Source: Chitinophaga eiseniae
GTDB lineage: Bacteria > Bacteroidota > Bacteroidia > Chitinophagales > Chitinophagaceae
Direction of reading: 5' to 3'
Assembly (NCBI RefSeq): GCF_012641265.1
Contig: NZ_JABAHZ010000004.1
Span: 62,001 to 126,000 of the forward strand
Length of the DNA: 64,000 nucleotides
Position numbers and translations under genes: made by a program
Shown here: in pieces, positions 17,682 to 25,203 of the stretch
Position numbering within the stretch: position 1 is the stretch's first letter
Layout of the letters: each line of letters begins with the position of its first letter
The notes under the pieces: model-generated
What the model saw: only the letters and a program-made list of their open reading frames with translations
Database searches by the model: none
What the model was told of the DNA's origin: nothing

Positions 17682-17714
17682 AGTAAGAGCAATGGACCTT
17701 CCATTGCTCTTACT
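17682..17714 (+). terminator. Rho-independent terminator
   Basis: A perfect 15-bp stem (17682-17696 with 17700-17714) with a 3-base loop begins at the DUF1330 stop codon and is followed by ATTTTAAAT. It ends the DinB-DUF1330 unit. The following 286 bases up to the sigma gene are AT-rich and show no other clear element. Confidence 0.8.
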
Positions 17715-18000
17715 ATTTTAAATAAAGTTGTTTATATATATTAAAATTGTATCTATTTGCGCGAAAATAAATAGTCTTTTTTGCATAAATGTAGCCCCAT
17801 GGCGAAAATAGCCTATGTCTGCTGGTCGTAAATAATGGAAACCAGGTTTTCGGGAAGTATATTTTCTGTATTTTACATTTTGTATCCAATGGTATTGACT
17901 GGTTTTTACCTTTATACCTGGTAATTCAACTTGTTATTTCTAAAATTTCCCGGCATCAAAAATGAATGTGAGTGCCGTTGAACAGGGGTTTTAAAAGAGG

Positions 18001-18600
18001 ATGGATAATAATTCAGGACATGAACTTGCACTTTTCCGCCAGATCGCAATAGGCGATGAAGCTGCGTTTGCGTCGCTGTTTCATTTGTATGTTCCAAAAA
18101 TAAAGCCTGTAATCACCCAGATTATCCGGGTAGAAGGACCAGAGAAGGATATTATCCAGGAGATATTCCTGGGCATCTGGTTAGGCCGGGAAAAATTGAA
18201 TGAGGTAACCGTGCCCCACAACTGGATCTTTAAGATGGTTTATTTTCGTTGTTATACCTGGCTGCAACGGCAAGGGACTAGAAATAAGGCCGCACGTATT
18301 CTTGGTCTTGAAAACCCGCTTGTTTCCAATTTTACGGAAGAAAATCTCTCTTTTACAGAAACTGCCATGCTGGTAAAGCAGGCCATTCAACAACTCCCAC
18401 CCCAGGCGAAGAAAATATATACGCTAAGCAGGGAAGGCGGGTTGAAGATTGCCGAAATAGCGTATCAATTAGACTTATCTCCCCAAACTATTAAAAATTC
18501 CCTGGTCCGCTCCCTGAAATCCATCCGAGAATTCCTTATCGAACATGGGGTTATCCTCCCGCTCCTCCTCCTGGAAATGGGAATTTTATTTTTTTGTTAA
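18001..18600 (+). CDS. ECF sigma factor, locus A
   Basis: A 199-residue sigma-70 family factor. Region 2 is at about 25-90 (EKDIIQEIFLGIWLGREKL; HNWIFKMVYFRCYTWLQRQ) and region 4 at about 130-185 (LPPQAKKIYTLSREGG; LKIAEIAYQLDLSPQTIKNSLV). The last 17 residues are strongly hydrophobic (ILPLLLLEMGILFFC), a common tail on Bacteroidota FecI-like sigma factors whose role is unclear. The family recruits RNA polymerase to the adjacent SusCD operon once the anti-sigma factor releases it. It is the first gene of locus A, with fecR starting 120 bases downstream and a small 7-bp hairpin (18613-18629) between them. Confidence 0.92.
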   Translation: MDNNSGHELALFRQIAIGDEAAFASLFHLYVPKIKPVITQIIRVEGPEKDIIQEIFLGIWLGREKLNEVTVPHNWIFKMVYFRCYTWLQRQGTRNKAARILGLENPLVSNFTEENLSFTETAMLVKQAIQQLPPQAKKIYTLSREGGLKIAEIAYQLDLSPQTIKNSLVRSLKSIREFLIEHGVILPLLLLEMGILFFC

Positions 18601-18720
18601 AATTTTTTTATCCCGATAGGTACTATCGGTTATTTGGCGGTACGTATAGGTACAGTGAGCTGTTTTCCATGTTTCCTGTGCTGCGTTATCAACTGAGTAT
18701 TACATTTAAAAACCACGGTA

Positions 18721-19905
18721 TTGCCTGATATAGAAAGACTTACATACCTGCTGACGCGTATCCGTTCGCAGCAGGCCAGCAAAGAAGAGTACCAGGAGCT
18801 GCTTTCCCTGATCCAGGCAGATGAATCGGGCGAAGTAGTAGCGTTGATGGATGCTTTCCATGCACCGGAAACGCCGGCAGCAGATGCCGGAGGGTACGAT
18901 CATGCCTATTGGCAAACCGTATTAACAGAAATACTCGACACCGATAAAGTAATAGAAAAGCAGCCAGTGCGGTTCCTGTCCTGGAAAAAGTGGTGGGCGG
19001 CCGCTGCAGTCGTTGCAATCGCCGCTGCCGGGGTTTATTTTCTACGGCCGCATAAAGTGCAGCCACCTGTTGTGGCCACTAAAGCCCCTGTGCGTGATGT
19101 AGCCCCCGGTGGAAATAAAGCCATGTTAACCCTGGCCGACGGTTCACAGATAACGCTGGATAGTGCCAGCAACGGCTTATTGGCTACCCAGGGTCAAACA
19201 AAAGTGACCAAATTGTCCAACGGGCAACTGGTGTATGATGAATCGGCCAACCCGGAAGGACAGGTATTATATAATACCATGAGCACCCCTTTGGGCGGCC
19301 AGTATAAACTGGTGTTGCCCGATGGTTCCACGGTATGGCTCAATGCAGGATCCTCTATTACCTATCCTACCGCATTTACCGGTAAAGAAAGAAGCGTATC
19401 TATTACCGGGGAGGCCTTCTTTGATGTAGCGAAAAATGAAAAAATGCCCTTCCTGGTAAAAACAAGGGGCACCGTGGTGGAGGTACTGGGTACACAATTC
19501 AATGTCAACGCTTATACAGACGAAGCGGCCATTGCCACCACCTTATTGGAAGGCGCGGTACGCGTTAATCTGCGCCAGCAGCAACTGCAGCTCCGGCCCG
19601 GGCAACAGGCCAGGATAGCGCCGCAGGCTGATAAAATAGCCGTGGTAGACCACGTAAACCTACAGGAATGCATTTCCTGGAAAGACGGGTTCTTTTCATT
19701 CGATAATGCTGATCTCCCCACCGTTATGCGGCAACTGGCCCGGTGGTATAATATAGAAGTAAAATATGAAGGAGCTATTCCTCAACGCTCATTTACCGGG
19801 GAAATCGGCAGAAGCCTCTCCCTGTCACAGGTGTTAAAGGGTTTAACTAAAACAAGAATCAAATATAGAATCGAAAATGGTAACAGGATCGTTATCCAGC
19901 CGTGA
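18721..19905 (+). CDS. FecR-family anti-sigma factor, locus A (TTG start)
   Basis: A 394-residue inner-membrane anti-sigma factor. Residues 1-90 are the cytoplasmic sigma-binding part, 91-108 the single membrane helix (WWAAAAVVAIAAAGVYFL), then the periplasmic FecR domain (PLGGQYKLVLPDGSTVWLNA to TQFNVNAY) and a C-terminal DUF4974 (MRQLARWYNIEVKY). No ATG exists upstream of residue 43; the TTG at 18721 gives an N-terminus (MPDIERLTYLL) that aligns with the FecR of locus C, so it is the likely start. It should bind the STN domain of the SusC encoded downstream and pass the signal to the sigma factor. Confidence 0.92.
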   Translation: MPDIERLTYLLTRIRSQQASKEEYQELLSLIQADESGEVVALMDAFHAPETPAADAGGYDHAYWQTVLTEILDTDKVIEKQPVRFLSWKKWWAAAAVVAIAAAGVYFLRPHKVQPPVVATKAPVRDVAPGGNKAMLTLADGSQITLDSASNGLLATQGQTKVTKLSNGQLVYDESANPEGQVLYNTMSTPLGGQYKLVLPDGSTVWLNAGSSITYPTAFTGKERSVSITGEAFFDVAKNEKMPFLVKTRGTVVEVLGTQFNVNAYTDEAAIATTLLEGAVRVNLRQQQLQLRPGQQARIAPQADKIAVVDHVNLQECISWKDGFFSFDNADLPTVMRQLARWYNIEVKYEGAIPQRSFTGEIGRSLSLSQVLKGLTKTRIKYRIENGNRIVIQP

Positions 19906-20010
19906 TTATTGAACAATTAAATAACTAAACAACTAAATAATTGAACAATGAATAAAACAAAGTCCTGACAGCAACCCTGCAGGCTTTTCCACGCATTTTT
20001 AAAATGAAAA

Positions 20011-20046
20011 AAACCGGGGATAAAGATTGGCGTCCTACCCCGGCTT
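20011..20046 (+). other. Hairpin between fecR and susC, locus A
   Basis: Arms 20011-20019 and 20038-20046 pair (core CCGGGG/CCCCGG, one mismatch) in the 209-base gap before susC. Equivalent hairpins lie in loci B and C. It could be an attenuator, processing site or mRNA stabiliser. Confidence 0.5.
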
Positions 20047-20114
20047 TGGCTCAGTTTAATCAACAAACAAGTCGGTAAACATTATTTATTAATTCAACCA
20101 AACATTGCAAAAGT

Positions 20115-23100
20115 ATGCAAGTAAATGCTATTTGTAATTCCGGTACCCGCAAATATTGGAAATATGCGGACGTATCCACCAAAATTCTGTTAGTTATGAA
20201 GCTAACTTCGTTCATGCTGCTGCTTGCCGCATTGGAGGTCAGTGCCAAAGGCAATGCCCAGACAGTGACCTACTCGGCTAAGGAGGTGAGTTTAAGGAAA
20301 GTGCTAAACATTATTAAAGATCAAACCGGTTATGTTTTCTTCTACGATAAAGAAGATATAAAAGACAGCCACCCTGTATCCCTGAACCTGAAAAATGCTT
20401 CTCCGCAGGCAGCCATGGAAGTGGTGCTGCGGGATCAGAAACTGAGCTTCGACATCCAGGGGAATACTATTTTTATTACTAAAACTGAAACGCCGGTAGT
20501 TGCCGCCACCGTGGCTAATACACCGCCGCCGGTAACCCTTACCGGTAAAGTGACCGATGAAAACGGTGCACCTGTTCCTGGCGTATCTATCGTGATTAAG
20601 GGCACCCAGAAAGGGGCTATCACCGACCCCGGTGGCACATTCCATATTGCCAGCACCGGCGAAAATGTGACGCTCCTGGTAACCAGCATTGGTTACGAAA
20701 GCCAGGAAGTGAAAGTGACCGCCGGCCAAACACAAGTGAATATCAGGCTGAAACCAGATGTTAGTTCCCTGAAACAATTGGTGGTAGTAGGTTATGGCGT
20801 TCAGAAGAAAGCCAATCTGACCGGCGCGGTTGCCAGCATCGGTACCAAGGAACTGGCCAACCGGCCTGTTACCAGCTTAGGTAATGCCCTCCAGGGAACT
20901 ATGCCCGGTGTAACTGTTACCGCTGCCGCCAGCGGCCAGCCAGGCTCCGATGCAGGAACCATCCGCATCCGGGGTATCGGTACACTGAATAATGCTGACC
21001 CTATTGTGGTAGTGGACGGGGTGATTACTACCCTCGCCAACCTGAACAATATCAACCCGGACGATATCGCCTCGATGTCAGTGCTGAAAGATGCTGCTTC
21101 TGCCGCTATCTACGGTTCCCGTGCAGCCAACGGCGTTATCCTCGTAACTACCAAGCAGGGTAAAAAAGGCGTTACACAGGTAACTTACAATGCTTATGTA
21201 GGAAAACAAAATGCTACCGGCCTCCCTGATTTCCTGCCCTCCTGGCAAGCAGCTACCCTGTTTAACCAGGCCAGAATAAACGAAGGAAAACCTGCCCGTT
21301 ATACACCGGCGGAAATTCAGAAGTTTAAAGATGGTTCCGATCCGTTTAATTATCCTAACACAGATTGGCTCGGCTTATTCTATAAAGGCAGCGGTATTCA
21401 GCAAAACCATTACCTGGGCTTATCAGGTGGTTCAGAAAAAACACAGTACAATTTGTCGCTGGGTTTATTCGATGAAAACGGCCTGGTAAAGAAAACAAAT
21501 GCCACCCGCTATACTGCCCGCCTGAACCTAAATTCAGAAGTAAGGAGCAATATACACGTAAATGCTAATGTGGGCTTTACCTCTACGGGTAAAAAAGAGC
21601 CTAGCAATCCATATACCGGCGATTTTACGCAGCTGGTACGCCAGATCAATCGTATTTCTTCTACCGTGCCTTATAAGTATAAAAATGGTTACTACGGTGC
21701 TATCGGCGATGGTAACCCTATGGCATGGCTCGAAGGCGCCAGCCTGAACCAATATGCGTACTACGATTTGATAGGCAATGTTGGCGCCGACTGGGAAATT
21801 ATAAAGGGCCTGCATTTCAAGCCATCCATTGCTTACATCATGAAGATGAACCGTAACAAGAAGTTCGCCGCTGATCAACAGTACTATACTGCTAATGGCG
21901 ACAGCTCCTTCTATCAGGGACCTTCTAATGTAAGAGATGAAAATTATCTGACCAACACCTTAACTCAACAGGCTTTATTAGAGTATAGCAGGTCTTTTGC
22001 TAAACATAATTTCAAAATCCTGGGTGGTTACTCACAGGAACATACAAAAGGTACGTTTGATGATGGTTACCGCAAGGGATTCCTGATTAATGCGCTGAAT
22101 GATGTTAACCTCGGTTATACAGATGGCCAAACTACCAGCGGGTACACTTACGAGTTAGGCTTACAATCTTACTTCGGCAGATTGAACTATGACTATGATG
22201 GTAAATACCTGTTTGAAGCTAACCTCCGCTATGACGGCGCCAGCCGCTTTGGTCCTGACTACAGATGGGGCTTATTCCCTTCCTTCTCTGCCGGTTGGAA
22301 TATTGACCGGGAAAATTTTTTCGCCAGTGCAAAAGAATATGTTTCCAATCTTAAATTAAGGGCTTCCTGGGGACAACTGGGTAATCAGTATGTGAAAACA
22401 TACGATGCTGTCGGTAATCCTACATTCCCTTACTATCCATACATTACCACCATTAGTTCTGGTCAGGGCTATACCTTTGGAGGGACTAACGCTACCATTG
22501 CCAGCGGCTTTGCGCCAGTAAATGGTGCAAATGCGCTTTTACAATGGGAAAGGACCACTGAAAGTGGCGTGGGGCTTGATGCAACGTTCCTGGATAACAA
22601 GATCAATTTCACCGCCGACTATTTCAATAAAAAAACGACAGGTATCCTCATGACATTGCCTGTTGCTGCCACCTATGGCTTAAATGCACCTGTGCAGAAT
22701 GCAGGCGCTGTATTGAACAAAGGATGGGAATTTGTCCTCGGGTATAGCGATAGAAAAGGTGAATTTTCCTATAGCGCCAATTTCAATACTGCCATCATTA
22801 ATACTAAAATAACAGACCTTCGGGGAACTGGCCCTGTTATTACGGGATATACCGCTCTGCAGGAAGGCCTTCCCATTAATGCCTTGTATGGTTATATTGC
22901 AGAAGGTATCTTCCAGTCGGCAGATGAAATCGCCAAAGCTCCTAAGCAATCTTCTACCACCGCTCCTGGCGATATTAGGTATAAAGACATAGATGGCGAC
23001 GGTAAAATCACTAGTGCCGATCGGCAATACCTGGGCAACTATTTCCCTAAAGTCACTTTTGGTCTTAACTTGAGCGGTTCCTGGAAAAACTTTGATGCCA

Positions 23101-23531
23101 GCATCTTTGTGCAGGGTGCTGCCGGTGTGAAAACATATATCGATGGTGGTAAACTTGGTGCAGTAGGTAGCACGGTTGGAAGACCAACCACCGCATTGTT
23201 GGATACCTGGACGCCTGAAAATACTGGTGCAGCCTTACCGCGCATCTGGAGCACCTATACACAGAATGATCCTACCGGTACGCCTTCTTCCTTTTGGGTG
23301 AAAGACGGATCTTACCTGCGTCTGAAAAATCTGCAGATAGGATATACGCTTCCTGAAAATCTACTGAAAAGAATTGGCCTCACTAAAGTGCGTTTTTATT
23401 ACAGCGGCCAGAACATTCTCACGTTTGATCACCTCTATAAATGGATAGATCCGGAAGCGCCCAACTCCAGCAGTATTTACTACTACCCACAGGTAAAAGT
23501 GAATACACTTGGCGTAAATGTTAGTTTTTAA
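20115..23531 (+). CDS. SusC/RagA-type TonB-linked outer-membrane transporter, locus A
   Basis: A 1138-residue TonB-dependent importer. A long n-region precedes the hydrophobic signal (about 27-50, ending GNAQ). Then come an STN (secretin/TonB N-terminal) signalling domain (about 52-120), a carboxypeptidase-like domain (about 140-212), a plug with the SusC hallmark VVGYGVQKKANLTGAV near 225, and a barrel ending in NTLGVNVSF with a terminal Phe. The STN domain marks it as a transducer to the FecR/sigma pair encoded upstream. It imports oligosaccharides in complex with the SusD encoded 18 bases downstream. The substrate is suggested by the GH2 and GH95 genes of this locus. Confidence 0.94.
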   Translation: MQVNAICNSGTRKYWKYADVSTKILLVMKLTSFMLLLAALEVSAKGNAQTVTYSAKEVSLRKVLNIIKDQTGYVFFYDKEDIKDSHPVSLNLKNASPQAAMEVVLRDQKLSFDIQGNTIFITKTETPVVAATVANTPPPVTLTGKVTDENGAPVPGVSIVIKGTQKGAITDPGGTFHIASTGENVTLLVTSIGYESQEVKVTAGQTQVNIRLKPDVSSLKQLVVVGYGVQKKANLTGAVASIGTKELANRPVTSLGNALQGTMPGVTVTAAASGQPGSDAGTIRIRGIGTLNNADPIVVVDGVITTLANLNNINPDDIASMSVLKDAASAAIYGSRAANGVILVTTKQGKKGVTQVTYNAYVGKQNATGLPDFLPSWQAATLFNQARINEGKPARYTPAEIQKFKDGSDPFNYPNTDWLGLFYKGSGIQQNHYLGLSGGSEKTQYNLSLGLFDENGLVKKTNATRYTARLNLNSEVRSNIHVNANVGFTSTGKKEPSNPYTGDFTQLVRQINRISSTVPYKYKNGYYGAIGDGNPMAWLEGASLNQYAYYDLIGNVGADWEIIKGLHFKPSIAYIMKMNRNKKFAADQQYYTANGDSSFYQGPSNVRDENYLTNTLTQQALLEYSRSFAKHNFKILGGYSQEHTKGTFDDGYRKGFLINALNDVNLGYTDGQTTSGYTYELGLQSYFGRLNYDYDGKYLFEANLRYDGASRFGPDYRWGLFPSFSAGWNIDRENFFASAKEYVSNLKLRASWGQLGNQYVKTYDAVGNPTFPYYPYITTISSGQGYTFGGTNATIASGFAPVNGANALLQWERTTESGVGLDATFLDNKINFTADYFNKKTTGILMTLPVAATYGLNAPVQNAGAVLNKGWEFVLGYSDRKGEFSYSANFNTAIINTKITDLRGTGPVITGYTALQEGLPINALYGYIAEGIFQSADEIAKAPKQSSTTAPGDIRYKDIDGDGKITSADRQYLGNYFPKVTFGLNLSGSWKNFDASIFVQGAAGVKTYIDGGKLGAVGSTVGRPTTALLDTWTPENTGAALPRIWSTYTQNDPTGTPSSFWVKDGSYLRLKNLQIGYTLPENLLKRIGLTKVRFYYSGQNILTFDHLYKWIDPEAPNSSSIYYYPQVKVNTLGVNVSF

Positions 23532-23549
23532 CCGATAAGCATAACGATT

Positions 23550-25127
23550 ATGAAAAGGAACATACTATATATATTTCTCTTTGCAGCTTTATTTGAAACG
23601 GCTTGTCAGAAAGATTATCTCGATAAACAACCTACCGATGCCTATAGCAACGACAATCTCTGGTCATCTCCTGTAGGTGCTGCTGTAGCCTTGAATGGCT
23701 GCTACAATGGTTGGGAAGGCGACTACAATCTCCTCTATATGGATGCTGTGAGCGATAATAGCTACAGCCAGTGGTATTGGGATAAATATCAACATCTGGG
23801 TAATGGCACAGCTTCCGCAGCAGATCCTGATGTACAGATCAGGTGGGATTACAAGACTGTCCAGAAATGCAACTGGTTTATGGAAAACATCGACCGTGTA
23901 CCCATGGATGACAAACTGAAAGCACGATACAAAGGAGAAGTACGCTTCTTAAGGGCCTACCAGTACTTTACGATGTCGCAGCTCTACGGTGATGTGCCAC
24001 TGGTAGTTAAAACCCTGACTACACAGGAAGCGGCAGCCGTAACCAGGACGCCCCGTGCAGATGTACGTAAATATATCCTCGATGAACTGGCCGCTATTGC
24101 ACCCGATCTCCCCGCTAGCTATAGTGGCACCGATGTAGGACGCATTACACAAGGCGCCGCCCTTTCCCTGAAAGCCAGGGTGGAACTGTATGATAAGAAA
24201 TATGCAGATTGTATCGCCGATTGTAAAAAGGTAATGGGATTAGGTTATACCCTGTATCCGAACTACCAGGACCTGTTCCGCATTGCAAACGAAAACAATA
24301 GCGAAGTAATCCTCGATGTACAATATAAGGCCAATGATGTACCTAATGGTGATATCGGTATCATGCCTTCCTCTGGGCTTGGTGGCTGGGCTTCCCTGAG
24401 TCCTACACAATCACTGGTGGATGCCTATGAAATGAAGAACGGTAAAACCATTGATGATCCGGCTTCTGGTTATAACGAGAACGATCCCTATAATAACAGG
24501 GATCCCCGCTTATCAGCCACCGTGGTATATCCAGGCCAGATGTATGAAGGCAAATACTATAACTCTATTGAGGCCGGCAAGGATGATTATTACAACGGTA
24601 ATAACAATTCTCCCACTGCCTATATAGAGAAGAAATTCACATCTAACCTGTCCGATTTCCCGGATATGTGGAACACCGGTTTGAATATGATCGTGATCCG
24701 CTATGCGGAAGTATTGCTGACCTATGCAGAAGCACAGATCGAATCAGGTGTAATCGACAACACAGTATACGATGCATTGGACGCTATCCGGAAACGTGCT
24801 GGTATGCCCGTGGTAGACAGGACCGTGTATAATTCACAGGATAAACTCCGCACCCTCGTAAGACGCGAGCGCAGAGTGGAACTGGCCCTGGAAGGTCTCC
24901 GCTGGTATGATGTACAACGCTGGGAAATTGGTCCTACTGTTAGAGCAGGCGTAGTATATGGTTCCAGGTTAGGAACGGTGGATGCTGCCACTGGTAAGCT
25001 TACCCTTACAGGCGATCATGTAAAAGTGGAAACAAGAACCTTTAACGCAGGTAGAGACTATCTCTGGCCGGTGCCACAGAAAGAGAGAGACCTGAACAAG
25101 GCGCTGTCTCAAAACGCAGGTTATTAA
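23550..25127 (+). CDS. SusD/RagB-family surface lipoprotein, locus A
   Basis: A 525-residue lipoprotein; the lipobox is ETAC with Cys19, so it is lipid-anchored and surface-exposed over SusC. SusD hallmarks are the N-terminal LDKQPTDAYSNDNLW, the TPR region with RGEVRFLRAY-like text (KGEVRFLRAYQYF), and the C-terminal ELALEGLRWYDVQRW and YLWPVPQKERDLN. It binds glycan and closes the SusC barrel like a lid. It is paralogous to the locus B SusD along its length. A strong terminator follows before the GH2 gene. Confidence 0.94.
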   Translation: MKRNILYIFLFAALFETACQKDYLDKQPTDAYSNDNLWSSPVGAAVALNGCYNGWEGDYNLLYMDAVSDNSYSQWYWDKYQHLGNGTASAADPDVQIRWDYKTVQKCNWFMENIDRVPMDDKLKARYKGEVRFLRAYQYFTMSQLYGDVPLVVKTLTTQEAAAVTRTPRADVRKYILDELAAIAPDLPASYSGTDVGRITQGAALSLKARVELYDKKYADCIADCKKVMGLGYTLYPNYQDLFRIANENNSEVILDVQYKANDVPNGDIGIMPSSGLGGWASLSPTQSLVDAYEMKNGKTIDDPASGYNENDPYNNRDPRLSATVVYPGQMYEGKYYNSIEAGKDDYYNGNNNSPTAYIEKKFTSNLSDFPDMWNTGLNMIVIRYAEVLLTYAEAQIESGVIDNTVYDALDAIRKRAGMPVVDRTVYNSQDKLRTLVRRERRVELALEGLRWYDVQRWEIGPTVRAGVVYGSRLGTVDAATGKLTLTGDHVKVETRTFNAGRDYLWPVPQKERDLNKALSQNAGY

Positions 25128-25151
25128 GTTAGCTGAGTTTTATATATTTTC

Positions 25152-25188
25152 AAATCCCGCGAATTGCAAAATACGCGGGATTTTTTTT
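25152..25188 (+). terminator. Rho-independent terminator between susD and GH2
   Basis: A 10-bp stem rich in GC (25152-25161 with 25174-25183) is followed by a T-run reaching 25188. It is a textbook terminator placed inside the locus, 16 bases before the GH2 ATG. Confidence 0.85.
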
Positions 25189-25203
25189 CATAAAAGATAA
25201 CAT

